From: Curvularia sp. ZM96
Taxonomy: Eukaryota; Ascomycota; Dothideomycetes; Pleosporales; Pleosporaceae
Direction: 5' to 3'
NCBI GenBank assembly: GCA_022457065.1
Contig: JAJGBQ010000009.1
Coordinates: 248,001 to 312,000, forward strand
DNA length: 64,000 nt
How positions within the stretch are numbered: the stretch's first letter is position 1; every line of letters begins with the position of its first letter. Of this stretch, positions 32,724 through 45,009 are shown in pieces. A program made the translations under genes and the position numbers. The notes beneath the pieces were generated by a model. The model was not told the DNA's origin. It worked only from the letters and a program-made list of their open reading frames with translations, and searched no databases.

Positions 32724-33068
32724 ATGTCACCTGTTGATGATGCGCTTGCAGTAATCGAAGCGCTAGACTCAGGAGAGAAGCTTGTGTATCAAAAAATTGC
32801 TAAACAATATGGCGTTGATCGCTCGACTTTGGCGCCGAGACACAAGGGCGTTCAGGCACCTCAGAAAGCCAAAGACTCCAACCAGCAGAAGCTCACCCAA
32901 CAACAAGAGAAAGAGCTTGTAAAGTATATAGTGGAGCTTACCGCTCGCCATATACCTCCTACAAGAGAGATGATCGCCAATTTCGCGTCAGCAGTTGCCC
33001 AGGAGCCAGTGCAGCTGTACACAGCGCAGTATTTGAACAGTACGTGTCTAGATTTTGGACAGTGGTAA
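32724..33068 (+). pseudogene. pogo/Fot1-type transposase N-terminal fragment
   Basis: From the ATG at 32724: VDDALAVIEALDSGEKLVY, IAKQYGVDRSTLAPRHKG, then QQEKELVKYIVELTAR and PPTREMIANFASAVAQ. These are the paired helix-turn-helix (psq and CENP-B-type) DNA-binding domains of pogo transposases. Homology stops at about residue 95 and a stop follows at 33068; the DDE domain is absent. Confidence 0.8.
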
Positions 33069-34500
33069 TGGTGGCAACATGCACAGGTGTAGCAGTGGGC
33101 GTACGAGGGTGTAGCAGATGTTAGGACTGAATTTCTTGGATGAGGTGAGTAGCGTGCACGCTGGTGCTTTTAAAATAGTTGTGGCACAGCATAGGATAGA
33201 AATGTAGTTAATTTTGAAGGTGCTTGATGAAATTGTGCATGGTGGAATGCTGATACTTGCACGTGCTGGGCACGGCGGTGTCTATGCCATGAATTGCATG
33301 TGAGGAGTTTTGCTATGGTGTAGTTAGCTTACGTTGCTTTGTAACGTGCAGGATCAGTAAGCTGGCCGGCCCGAACGGAAACGCCGGTCGACCATACTAT
33401 GTATGTATTTCATGCAAACGTAACAACAGGGAAGGATGGGTCACTTGGGATGATGAGCGTGGTGTACGTAACAGTAACCCGAGTTGTTATTGCGGTGACT
33501 TTAGTCGACAAGATCAGGAGGGCATCGGGCGGGGAAGACATGGTTTGGGTTTTTGGACATGCGCGACAGGCAGCCGCGACTACTATTCCAAGTACTTGAA
33601 TGGCTGGACTAGTTATGCTCCGCGATGTGTTGAGTTCTATCCGTGGCTGCTCTAACCACCAACAGCACGATGATATATATGAGCACAGGATAACGGTACA
33701 TCCTTCGTAGCTTAAATGTACAAGTGTTTCCTCTAATCCTATGGTGACGTTGACACTGCAAACTTCGACCTTTCCTCTGAAGATGTATGCACTGAAGACT
33801 CCCTAAGCGTCCTGAGTTTGGTAAGTTCCGGTTCCTTCGAAGAAACGTTTTCCTCCATTTGCCTATAGTTACCCTACTTTATTCGCAAGATCGTGAGTTA
33901 TCCACTCTGCATTAATTCCAACCTACAAAAGAACCGCAATTCAGTGAGCTTACATATAATGTTTGAGGCCCGGAACGAATCGAAGCAAAACGCAAGTGAG
34001 ACTGCGAGGGTGGAAGCGGGCTGACAAGGTAGTGGCGTATAGCATAGTTATCATTGCGAAAGCCAGGCTCTACTAGCCGATCGTTCATTTTTTGTGAGTA
34101 GTTACCAGTTTTTTAAGTTAATCAGGCGGCCTCTTTGTGTGCAATGTTTGCGTTTTGTTTTCAGGTGAGCACAGGAACAGTACAGCATCACGTAGCCATA
34201 CTCTCTGAACGGTCAGTCATAGCACTTCTTTGTTGTGGAGTGCCCCATCGCTAGTTTTGTGATATCAAACAGCGTTAGGATCATCTTGCACCATTCATCT
34301 TGCATAAACAAAAGAGCGGCAGGTTGATTAAATTACATGAGATGATTTATCAGATGATTTGCCTGAAGGGTTTAGTTCTTCTCAGTATCGCATATTGAAA
34401 CATTAATCTTGAAAGTCTACCTTCTAAGTAGATGATACCAAATAGATACCTTGCTAAGTTTAACAAATGTCACTATTGTTCATTCTTTACGCTATCAAGT
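33069..34500. other. Intergenic, no gene seen
   Basis: 1.4 kb with only short frames. No match to the repeat families listed here was noticed. Confidence 0.5.
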
Positions 34501-37500
34501 TCACTTTTTACAAATGCGCTTATGGCTCCTCCAGTCAGACCTTTGACAGTTAGAGGAGCAATATTTAGTGGCATGACACGCGCTACATTTCAAGAGTTTT
34601 GCTCCACCAATAGATTTTCCTTTACCACATACCGTACAACCTCCTTGTACTGGGTCTAGATTTAGTAAACCATCGAATGGCGGGTCAATCATGGGAACCG
34701 AGAATATTGGGGATATAGCCGCTCCAGTAACCAGCCCACGTACATCAGCCCAATTTGGAACATCTGGAACAAAATCTTCGGGAAGAAAGCCACGGCCACA
34801 GGCGCAAAACACATCGTTGACGTCATCTTGAGTCTGTTGAATGTATCCTGCATCACGGTTGCATGCAGGATGGTGCTTCCAGATCCTACATCTCTCCGCA
34901 AACGACGGCAGAGTCTGCCTCCAGAGTTTGAGTTCCTCATCATCGACTCTAATACTGCAAAATCCTTTCTCAGTGACCGCTGACAAGAACCTTGCAATAC
35001 GGGGGACGAGAATCTTGGTGATTAGCAATACACCCGTGTCAAGCACGACAGTTTGACTACCAAGATCTAGTCTTATGCAAGACACAAAAATGAGAACGTG
35101 AACTCCGCCTCCAGCTGGGTTGTCCAAGCCGAATATATGTGATTGTCTTCCCTGAATTCCAGTAAAATGCATGAATAGAGAGAACAGTGAGTCTTTGAAG
35201 CCCACTCGGGCATCTGGCGATATGGCACTCGCCACGGACAAGGATTGTTCACGTAGTCTTCGTTCGTGTTTGGAAAACATACCTGCTACGTGCGGCGACA
35301 GCCATTTGAGTTGATCATGGCGATTCCGATCCAATATTGGTAACAGTCTCATGTCGACATGATGTACATTGGCAGTTCTCTCCCATATACACGAGGGAGA
35401 AAACGCTGGAAAGCTCCTCCATACACTCCAATGGAGAGGTGCCTCCACTTCTATGTAAGAAGACTTTCTTGCAATGCGGGTTTTACTTCTTTCACCACAG
35501 ACTGGAACCGGGAATGACGACAAAATCTGGGCATCCTCACCGTTGAAGGCAATTCCAAGGTCGCATGGGGCTGTTTGTGTTGTCTTTACAGCACACCCAC
35601 TTCTCAGAGAATGTTTCAGTCTTTCTGAGAGAAGATCCATACGACCAGAAAGGGCGGTAATTCTTCCCTCTGGTTGCAGAACGATCGCGGAAAAGGTCGT
35701 TTTAATCTCTCCATGTGCCAATCCAGACGATTCGTGCTCGGCTCTACTGAAACAGTGACCGGATGCAATGCTGGTCAGATTGGGTGGATGTTTTGAGATA
35801 TAAACACATTCGTCGTTTCCCAATGTCGTTTCGAATATATTCATCTCGAACCCCAATGATCGAATGAACTTAGTACAGGTCTGCGGTGTACTCTGCAGTC
35901 CAAAAGCTATGATGGCAGTTTGCGGCTCAAGCAGGAGGAACCAAGATGGGGTCATGAATGAGACCACAAGTGGAGATTTACCCTGCCACCTCAAGTCGTC
36001 CCCAGAGATCTGGATTACATATTCGTTGCTATGAATCTCGCCAACGGTCGAGATCATACCAAACGCAAGTTGGATTCCAGAGAAGATATTTTGCCAGCGC
36101 CCGACTATCGAACTCGAAGATGACTGCACGATACAGTGGCCGATTGGAGTACCGACATCTGTTGGATCAAGACCAGTCAGAGCGCTCAGCTTGTTTCTTG
36201 GCACTTTTAGGGTTATGCAAACTGTTTTCGGAAGGTCCTTCCATCTGCCGATTCCGTCTCCAGCTGGAGTCACCACATGACCTGGTTGAGTAAATATCTG
36301 TGCGGAGTAGATGTTCAGGGTATGGAGGTAGAGACAGAGCTCTTGGATATAATTCCTTCCCATTGTGATTGTAGAATCGTTTTCAATTAGTTCAAGAATG
36401 CGGTTCATCAAATCATGCCAATTCACAGTAACCCGATTTCTAAGCCGATGGAGAAACACAGCAAAGCTACCACGATGGTAATGCAACGTGGAGCTTCTTT
36501 TGATCTTGAGCATGTCGAGGTCTTTGAACAGTGACAGTGCGTTCTCGTGCTGGAACATATTGCGGTAGACACTGTGAAGGATGTGGGCCAAATCGGCTTC
36601 GTTGAATCGTAGTCTCGGTTCTATCATCCCCGAATTTGCAGTTGAAAGCGAACCATGGCGCTTCCACGTCAACTTGATGCGCATCTGCCCACGGTCACTA
36701 CTACCAGTCGCGCGAAATGTCTGTGCGAGCGTGACCTCGTCAGCTGTAGATGAACTAGATGCGTTGGTCCAGTACTCGACTGGGAAGAGATCAAGCAACA
36801 GTGACATGGTGGCAAAATCTCCACAAAGTATGGAGTCAGTGTATGCTCGATGATCTTTTTCTCTCCTTACCAGTGACTCCGTGTACAGAATAGAAGACGT
36901 ATCTTTTTTCAGCAATGGTAATACTGCTGGCAGTACGTTGAGAGCTCCCACATGATCGATGAGGTTGGATGTGTCAATGACGTTGAATTTTAGGGGTGCT
37001 CCATGTGTGGTGCTGTACTCCTTTTTGTCGAGCTCGATCGGACTCAAGTGGTGGACATCTCGATAGACATTTCCTGACCAATCATGCCCAGATAGCTCGA
37101 GATGATGCAGTGCATGTGCGAAAGCGATTGCATCTCCCGCAAAGAACCGAATGGTTAATTTCATCTGAGAAGACAACCGAAATGCGTGACACCATGTTCG
37201 AAACTGAAATTGTGCTGCCTCTATAACGCGAAGGGAAAGCGATCTTGCCAAAAACCCTGTTGAAGCAGTGTCTTTTACTGGTGCAAATGCTGTCGCAAGA
37301 TGAAAGCCCAGAAGCGGATCCGTTCCATAGTGGAGCGTAGGCGCTCCAATGGTATGGAAAGCAAACAAAGGATTTGGAAGATTTGTTTTTGCCAAGACCT
37401 CAGCATCTTGGCTTGTGCTCCCATACTTCCAATAGTGTTGATACAACATGTGGGCGTTCTCCGCGTATGCGATACCGACCGGGGCTGCAGAACGTATTCC

Positions 37501-38184
37501 TGTAGTCACGTATGCATTTTCGCCCCCAACATAGTATGCCTTCACCTCCTTAGCGCGCTGGATGTTCGATTCGAGAAGACGATTGAATACAGCTCTTGTG
37601 TTCTCATTCGAGTCTTGCATGCAATATGACCTCCATAAGGCTCTTACTCGGGTGAACGTTGAGAGATCACAAAACCTCAGTATGCTGCCATAGTTCGTTC
37701 CATGCCATGCATCCAACGAGTTTGACAAAGAAACCAATTCCTTCGCCTGATCGTTCAGGACTTTTAGGGAGGATTTATCTAAGTAGAAGTTGTAGTAGAT
37801 ATCCCAAATCATTTTCTGGCGGCTGCCATCAGTGTCCGCAAGAACAAGCGAAAAAAGCAATATGTTCCTTGCTGTTGCTGCCGTCAACATGAGAATTGAA
37901 TCGAGGGCTTTGCACATACCTATGACAGCGTCTTGAATATCACAGCACGTGATATCAAAACTGCGAGCTGCGTTTCATCAGTCTTATGAAGTTTACCACA
38001 TATTGCACATACAGTTGTTCTGCTCAGAGTATAGCGTAAACAATACGTTACGAACGTCACCACAACCCAGAAGAAGCAGGTCGCCTTTGTCTTCACGTGG
38101 TAAATCCCGTGTGAGGCATGTTGCAGGTGTGTTTCCTATCGGGTAGAAGAAAGTGAGAATATCGAGATAAACCGGAGCAAACAT
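34501..38184 (-). CDS. DUF4470 / MYND zinc-finger protein
   Basis: Three exons: 38013..38184, a 48-nt microexon 37920..37967, and 34501..37871. The introns are 45 and 48 nt with GTATGT donors, giving 1196 residues from the ATG at 38182..38184. The joins restore the DUF4470 hallmark: YPIGNTPATCLTRDLP, GDLLLLGCGDVRNVLFTLY in exon 1, FDITCCDIQDAVI in the microexon, then ARNILLFSLVL in exon 3. The C-terminus is a MYND zinc finger (CTVCGKGK, LKCSACHATKYCSSNCQ, HKRICKK). The roughly 1,000 residues between are typical of this fungal family and unassigned. MYND domains bind proline-rich partners; the cellular role is unknown. The exon joins are mutually consistent in phase, so the model is strong. 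Confidence 0.9.
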
Positions 38185-40961
38185 GACCACACTATGGAAA
38201 GATTTTAGCGATCGTATAGGTTGCTTAAGAGACTCTTGAGTGGACGAGCTCAATAGTGGTCAAGGGCAAAGTGGAATAATGCGTTAGCGACAAGTGTATA
38301 TAATACCAACAGCATCGGAGTCGCCTTTAGTACTGCGAATGTCGTATTGATCGAGCGCGAGAAAGAGCATGACAGCGCCAGCAGACACATTCTAGCCAAT
38401 TATGGCTGAACACATGTTTGCGGCACGAGTCTGTTGAAGTTTTTGTGGTTGCTTGACATGCATAGACTAGGCACTCATTGGCATCGTGTGTACCGTCAGC
38501 TCGGTTCAGACGCTGTGACACAGCAGCGGTAAAAATCTAGCGATGTCTTTGCAGGGGACAGATTTAGGGCTAGTTCGGTTTTGCGATTTAATTCTATTTC
38601 GAAAGCGGAAACGCGCATAAATGGAACTTAGGTATGTGTGATGGGCTAGGCCCAAAGTAGAGATTCTCGGCTACGCCTTGGTGGTATTGTCTTACATTAC
38701 AGATCGCAGCGGCGATCTTAAGCATCAACCACGGTATCATCAAAGCAAGCTTGGTTGTCTTGTGCCTGCCTTCTTAGCAAGATGAACGGCGCATGTGGGT
38801 GCGTGCTAGGCTCTTAGGGCCCGCCCCTTACAGTATATGTCAGTTGCCAGTCAAAAATTGAGAGAATCAGTCAAAACCTACTAGAACATGGACGACTTCC
38901 CACACGCTATTGCAGAAATACATGGCTCTACCCCACTAAGTAACTAAGAGCTCTAAAGCCTGATAGTTAATATCGTATGCGAACATATTAGGAGAAACCG
39001 TTAACTAGCCTTACTTTAGATTTCATTTATTTTTAAGCAAGTAAAAGGAATGTGGATAAAAAGAAGGGCCTAACTAAGTACAGATGACGAAGTGGAGAAA
39101 CCGTCCAGCATTTCTCTTGAATTCAAACGCCGTACATGAAAAGGAGAGCCTACGGCGTGGTTTGCATAGGTTCCTGGCAATTTACTGAGGGTACAGTCTA
39201 CATACCTCAAAGCTCAGGGCGTAGGCCAAAGCATGGTAGATTGAGGAAGCGCTGTCGCGTTGTTAATAGCTCAAATAACGATCCAAACAGCTGTACATCG
39301 AAGGCTACTGTAGATCTAGCCCTCTAGGTGATAAACATGTAGACATCTGCTGCACCTCTAATTAGTCAGATCGACGCGCAGAGGGCACATGTGGCAAGCT
39401 TCCGACGCCAATGTGACATACCTTCCATCCATCCATCCTTAGAAATCTTCAAGCCACACTAGCCCAGACGTAGATGTAGCTTAGATTGCTCCCAAGACAG
39501 GTCTGTTATGTCTCAATTTGATCTGTGAGTGGCGACGACGGGAAGGCCTGAGGCCAGTTCTTAGTAGCTCGGTGGGTCGTCTCGTGGCACGCCCACGGGC
39601 AATGCAAGAGGCAGGCATATGTGCTTAACGCGAATATGAGTTTCGACTGCATTTATTCTTAATATGAAGTCAACAAGAGCCGTCTCCTCGGGTAGGGTGA
39701 GGTATTGTTGGCTTTAAGTCTCTTCCTTCATTGAAGGTCGTCCGTGACGCCCCCGGTAGTATCGAGTATGGTAGGGCAGTTCTTTTTCTTGCTCACCAGC
39801 GGATGTCCGGGTTTCAGGTACATCTACAGTGGCTGCTTGTGCTGTCATTTGTCTGATTGGTCCTATATCTCCGATAAGCACTGCCAGAGGAGCCAACACG
39901 ACTGGCAACACAGCTCAAATCGCACTAACCTCACCACCTGGGCCGAACAAAGGACCCCGCTGAGACCAGGAATAGAACTCACGTGATCGAAACAGAAGCT
40001 TTGAGAAGCGCACGCCACACCAGGATTGTATCCGGCTAGCTCAAGCAGGGATGCCATACCATACGGTATTCTGAGGCATAGGTAACGTAAGCACGCTAAG
40101 ATCGGCGACCGAGGCACGGGATCGTCTCTTGCTCGCGGACAAACTGGGAATGTACTTCTTCAACGTCAATTGCTTCTCAAATTCTTGGATTATATTCTTT
40201 TGTCTTCATGTTACACCGTCACTGTGCTAAATCTAATGTTACCCTCAATTATCGCGTCAAGACAGGGGTGTAAAGCCATTGCCGCTTTGTGTTGATAAGA
40301 GAGCGCGAGCGACAGCAGGGCTTAGAACTGTGTATTTTTTCTCTACAAGCCTTCATGCCAATGACAAGAGCTTATAGAAAAAGACCTTAGCGCACCAAAG
40401 CGCTACACACAACGCGGACATACTTATGATGTTAACTAAACAGAAAGTACTTTTTGCAGACTACGCACAAGTTGCATTAATCTCCGAGCAATATTAAGCG
40501 ATAGTTTTCACTTTGAAAAAGCGAAGGAGGGGACTCAACTGTCCGTGCGGGCGCTAAATCTTTTTGTAGAAAATTGGTATGTTAGGGGTTGGGGTCGGGG
40601 TCACTGACGGGTTCCTCGACGCGCGCCATGCCCACTAGTTAGTACCTAGCCCTAAAAACCTCGTATTAGCGTAGTAAGCCATCATCAGCTTCGCGCCTGC
40701 TGTAATGCCTAAAGCTATGCAGGGTCGCTATGCGAATCGCTACTTCAGCTAGTGGTAAACAATCTCGCGCGCCTTACGTAGTCAACTATAGTATACGCCA
40801 AGAAATTGGGAACAAAGGTCGATTCTGACCTTGGTTCTATCGAGGATTGAGTAGAGTAGCTCTAGAGTTGTCTTATTATACTCTAACTATTTATCTAGCT
40901 TAACAAAATCATATTTTACGTCTTAGAAGTGTCCTTTACTTACCTAGTTTTTAACACTTGA
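38185..40961. other. Long stretch without a supported gene
   Basis: Only weak coding hints. At 39714..40117 on the minus strand, short frames with donor/acceptor-like sites (a GTGAGT after FCFDH, a CAG acceptor 45 nt on) could be exons of a decayed membrane protein, but phases do not agree. A 63-residue plus-strand frame from the ATG at 39136 has no recognisable homology. The remainder is featureless. Confidence 0.4.
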
Positions 40962-42230
40962 CTACCTTTGCCGCTTCACTACCTTCTGATTACTTTGTGG
41001 GTCATTATAGAGTGGCCGCTTTGCTACTTTCCTGCAGTCTCGTGCGCCACGCTTGCGTAGTAGATGTACTATGATATGACGATTATAGGCTAAAGCTAGA
41101 GAAAGTACGCTGCTATAGCGTCCGGCTTTTGCGTTTATGTTGGCACCATTGTCAAGTAACAGCTTTACTACTTTCTCGTTATCTCCAAATACAGCTGCAG
41201 AAAGTGCGTTGCCATAGTATCCGGCTTTTGCGTTTATGTCAGCACCCCTATCAAGTAACATCTTTATTACTTCCTCAAAGCCTTGGATTGAAGCTGCGCA
41301 AAGTGCGTTGCCATCTTGCCCAGCTTTTGTGTTTATGTCGGCACCACGGTCAAGCAACAGCTCCACCACCTTCTCACAACCTTCGGCTGAAGCTGCGCAA
41401 AGTGCGTTGCCATAGAATCCGGATTTTGCGTTTATGTTGGCACCACTGTCAAGTAACATCTTCACTACCTTCTCATGACCTCGGGCTGAAGCCCAAATGA
41501 GAGCATTACCGTCCTTATCTTTTGCTTCCATGTTAGCACCTTTATCAAGCAGTAACTTAACTACGTCCTCATGACCTTCACTTGCTGCTGCTTTTAGCGG
41601 GAATCTGTCATCAGGATTGATGTTTGCTCCTCTCGCAAGCAGCAATCGAACAATAGGTATAGAACCCCTCTCTGATGCGCCCTCTAGCGCAATGCTACCG
41701 TATTTGGATACATCGGCTCCTTTATTCAATAGCAGCTTTACAACATCCTTGTGACCTTTCGAGGCAGCGCTAACAAGCGCATTTTGTCCACGTTTGCTTA
41801 CAGCATTGACCTGGGCTCTGTTTCTTATCAAGAGCTTTGCCACAGGTTTATGGCCTCTAGCTGATGCTACTTCGAGTGGATATCCAACATCACTATCTTT
41901 CTGAACATCTGCTTTGTGTTCAAGCAGCAGCTGAACTACTTTCTTGTGGCCCTTAGCTGCCGCGATGTGAAGAGCTGTTCCTCTGTGTCCCTTTTCAGCG
42001 CTAATATCTGCTCCATGTTCGATCAGCAGCTCTACTAGGTCACTGTAGCCGTAGAATGAAGCTATGTTAAGAGCATTTTCTATCTTTTTGTTCTTGTTCT
42101 CAGCATTTACGTCGACTCCGCTCTCGAGTAACACCCTAATGCTCTCAGTTTTACCTGCATTGGCAAGTTCTAGTAGATCATTGTGGAGCTGACTCAGGTC
42201 GGGGTGTTCAGCGTTGCTTACTTTGCCCAT
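40962..42230 (-). CDS. Stand-alone ankyrin-repeat protein (about 12 repeats)
   Basis: Intronless, 422 residues, ATG at 42228..42230. About twelve 33-residue ankyrin repeats fill it (for example TALHIAAAKGHKKVVQLLLE, KAAASEGHEDVVKLLLDKGA). Repeats 8-11 are nearly identical to one another (NALCAAS..., LLDRGADINAKAG), a sign of recent tandem duplication. The C-terminus is basic (KVAKRPLYNDPQSNQKVVKR). No NACHT or HET domain is attached. Ankyrin repeats mediate protein-protein contact; no partner can be inferred. Confidence 0.9.
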   Translation of the reverse strand: MGKVSNAEHPDLSQLHNDLLELANAGKTESIRVLLESGVDVNAENKNKKIENALNIASFYGYSDLVELLIEHGADISAEKGHRGTALHIAAAKGHKKVVQLLLEHKADVQKDSDVGYPLEVASARGHKPVAKLLIRNRAQVNAVSKRGQNALVSAASKGHKDVVKLLLNKGADVSKYGSIALEGASERGSIPIVRLLLARGANINPDDRFPLKAAASEGHEDVVKLLLDKGANMEAKDKDGNALIWASARGHEKVVKMLLDSGANINAKSGFYGNALCAASAEGCEKVVELLLDRGADINTKAGQDGNALCAASIQGFEEVIKMLLDRGADINAKAGYYGNALSAAVFGDNEKVVKLLLDNGANINAKAGRYSSVLSLALAYNRHIIVHLLRKRGARDCRKVAKRPLYNDPQSNQKVVKRQR

Positions 42231-42721
42231 ATTGATATCACCAACAGAATGACTATTCTAAGACTACTTGTAGGAGAGTCGAAAAGGTCTCGTGTGCACT
42301 CTGCTTGATGCAACTTATAGCTGGTATTGCTTGACTTGATAGACTTTGATGAAACTTTGAAACGAATAAGTCGACCTGACGAAGTTAGTTGACAACAGGT
42401 GTACTATAGTAACAGTGCGATTTCATTCTTCCTAGATATATGTTACTACAGTTATGCTGCGGGGAGGAAATGATAATCACAATCCTGATGACGCTTAGGC
42501 TAGAAGCGTCAGCAGTGTGCAATTTCAAAGTCGGCTTAAATGCACAGACCGTCAATATCTGTGTGGTGCTTAGTCGACAATATCCTTGTGCGTAATCAAT
42601 ATCGCAAGAGACGTGCTTTGGATGAGCAGGGTCTTGCGCAGTGATAATCAAGCTGATAGTCTTTCCTCACACGTGTGATTAGTTACAGTGATTAGCGATT
42701 GCAGCTTCACCTCTGCAAGTA

Positions 42722-42917
42722 CAGTCGCTAGCGATTGCGGCTTCACCCCTGTAGGCAGCACTCCACAAAATCAGTCATCACTAGATCGACGACTAACCCT
42801 AACCCCATGGACTGTTTTGCTGCAGCCATCTAGCGCTAAGCTATATACAGAAGGTGGGGCTATGCCAAACCGTTGCGCAGCTGCCTGTAGGGGTGAAGCC
42901 GCAATCGCTAACGACTG
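42722..42917. mobile_element. TA-flanked TIR MITE, family A
   Basis: 196 bp between TA dinucleotides (42720..42721 and 42918..42919). The TIRs are about 38 bp and nearly perfect: CAGTCGCTAGCGATTGCGGC... on the left, CAGTCGTTAGCGATTGCGGC... on the right in reverse complement. A solo TIR of the same family (42684..42719) abuts the left side, so it seems to have inserted beside an older copy. Related copies lie at 54427..54619 and 58887..59045. TA duplication suggests a pogo/Tc1-type transposase, maybe that of the pogo relics in this window. Confidence 0.9.
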
Positions 42918-43095
42918 TAGTAATGATTACGTTTGGTTAGGTTATTTAGGGATAATCATGCTTACTTGGAATGGTGTTAGGGTCGTTGCTCACAGTCACT
43001 TTAGGTTCGACTGTCAGCACAGTCTGTTCAGCCACAGGAGCTGCCTTGACAGCTAAAAGCAAATTACACACAACTCGCGTTGCAAGTGCAGGGTA

Positions 43096-43363
43096 CACTC
43101 TTATGCACTTGCAGCTTCCACTTTGTGCACGTAGCCGAATTGTCATCCCACGCAGGACACGGGCCCGACCAGTACACGCTTATCCAAATATAGTTAGCCC
43201 ATGTAAATATAATGAGTTGATTGGCTTGAGAGTCTGGAGGAAAGCGCATTGCTGACAGAAACTAATACTATTTAGGCAAGATCACCACAAAACGACAGAG
43301 GCTTAGCGTGGGATCAGAGGCCGCCTGCTTACAGAAACCGGAAGCTGCAACTGCATGGGAGTG
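43096..43363 (+). mobile_element. TA-flanked TIR MITE, family B, copy 2
   Basis: 268 bp between TA dinucleotides, with TIRs CACTCTTATGCACTTGCAGC / CACTCCCATGCAGTTGCAGC. This is the uninterrupted form of the element at 47326..48327; its sequence GGAGGAAAGCGCATTGCTG is the empty version of the insertion site used there. No coding capacity. Confidence 0.9.
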
Positions 43364-43808
43364 TACGTATGACAAGGCTGAATCTGTGAAGTAGAGCTAA
43401 GTAATTACAGAAGCTTGGCCATAGCGCTGTACGCGGATGGGTAAAGCCTAGCCGCGTGGCAGCAGCTTATTCAAATGGCTCCCCTTTTCATATGTACTTG
43501 TACATAAACAAGTTACAGATTGTCACACGCTCCTCCCTGCAGCTCTCTGCTCTTTCACTATTCTTGAAGGGTTGTGGTGACGCATCCACGCTACATCGTC
43601 AGCTTTGTTGTATCTTACGCATCATCAGGTTAGCTTCAGTAGGGATCAGGTCGTCTAGACTAGAAACCTCAGTGGCTTGACATCAACCCTTGATCTACAT
43701 ACCTACAGGTAACAATACCACCGCCAACTAAAGTCAAAAACGATAACCAGTCTTTTGCTTGGACCTATCGCAACCTTTTGAGATACTGTATCTCCGGTGG
43801 CACAAAAC

Positions 43809-44240
43809 ATGGACTCTCAAACAAGACAATCTCGCACAGCAACAAAACTTGGTCTGACCAACGATGTGTTTCGTTGCTACTCTTATATATGTATTGAAAT
43901 TTTGGACAAAAATACACTTTGGAACTCAACCAAAAACTTTATAGAGCGGAACACTAGGTTTAAGTGGACGTGGAGACCCTTTTCTGATCCTACCCCGGTT
44001 CTAGCCGAAGGAGAGTCTAGCGTAACATGCTATGGTGTAAGTTATAACATTCAAAGAGCTCGATGAATCTAATGTTAGCAGGACGATACAAAACTAGGTT
44101 CTTTGGTTATCAGTACTATGGAGAAAACTATATACTTTGATATTGTCACGGAGATTTTGAACAAGTTTAAAAATCAAGGGAAAGTCAAAATAGACAACGA
44201 ACGATGTATAGCTTCATGGGAAACAAAGACAGAATACTAG
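43809..44240 (+). CDS. Small two-exon protein of unknown function
   Basis: Exons 43809..44036 and 44082..44240 join across a 45-nt phase-0 intron (GTAAGT...TAGCAG, with a CTAAT branch-like site), giving 128 residues. Neither exon is remarkable alone, but the donor is canonical and the downstream frame stays open for 52 codons exactly in phase. Features: an N-terminal polar segment, an aromatic centre (RFKWTWRPFSDPTPV), and a lysine-rich second half (EILNKFKNQGKVKIDNERC). No signal peptide. Family not recognised. It lies between a MITE and a dispersed repeat. Confidence 0.5.
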
Positions 44241-44564
44241 ATCTGTATGGTTCAGATAACAAACGGTTCAATATAGATTCGATTGTCTTCCCGTTATTAG
44301 TTAACATTCATAGTAAATCGGTAATGCTGCAGAACACACAAGCGACAATGTCTCTTCTAAAGGTCTGCTTGAATGCTTCTCCACGCCGCCTCTAACAGTT
44401 GTTCCATGGAGAACAAATCTTTGTTCCATTTTTTATGGCCCGCGCTTTTGGTCCGCGGGGAACTTATCCCTAACCAATATGAGGCGCGGGTTGGGGTGCG
44501 AACCGTGCCGTATTAGGCTTAGCGTTAGGGTTGACTTAACCCAAAGTGCACCCTATCCTCAATC

Positions 44565-44850
44565 CCTACACATTATGCCAAACGGAATTATGGTCGAGAG
44601 GGAATTATGGTCGGATAGCGCGTTATACCCCTGCCCATCTACCCACCAGTTCGCAGTAGCAAATACCGTCCGAACAATGTTGAAATAAATGAAATTTCCA
44701 CTTTAGATGCAGGAGACTCGCGCACGTCCAATGCACTACGTTTTATCATCGTACGATCTATGTAGCGTGAGTTATCAGATAGCATAGGACAAAGAGTTGG
44801 TGTTCGTGGGTATGGCCCGTGCTAACTTGGGGTTGCGCTGACAGCTGCGC
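44565..44850. repeat. Dispersed repeat (left part of 62780..63510)
   Basis: It follows the left half of the long repeat at 62780: CCAAACGGAATTATGGTCG, ACCCACCAGTTCGCAGTAGC, then GTGTTCGTGGGTATGGCCCG and a TTAGGG-like start. It ends near the F-box gene. Confidence 0.85.
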
Positions 44851-45009
44851 TTGGGATATGCTTATGTACCCCCTAAGTACGGTTCACTCACGGACACTGA
44901 ACGGAACCTTCGTAAATTTAGTCTTGGTGCGCGCACGGACCAGCACCCCGCACTTCTACTTGCAAAGTGCTGGTTCACGCTCTTACTACCCACAACACGC
45001 AGCAGCGCA

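Noticed and set aside
39136..39327. 63-residue plus-strand frame with an ATG
   Set aside because: No recognisable homology, no splice partner, and low-complexity basic composition.
44851..45009. N-terminal extension of the F-box protein
   Set aside because: The upstream part is repeat-derived, and the F-box begins exactly at the ATG at 45010.
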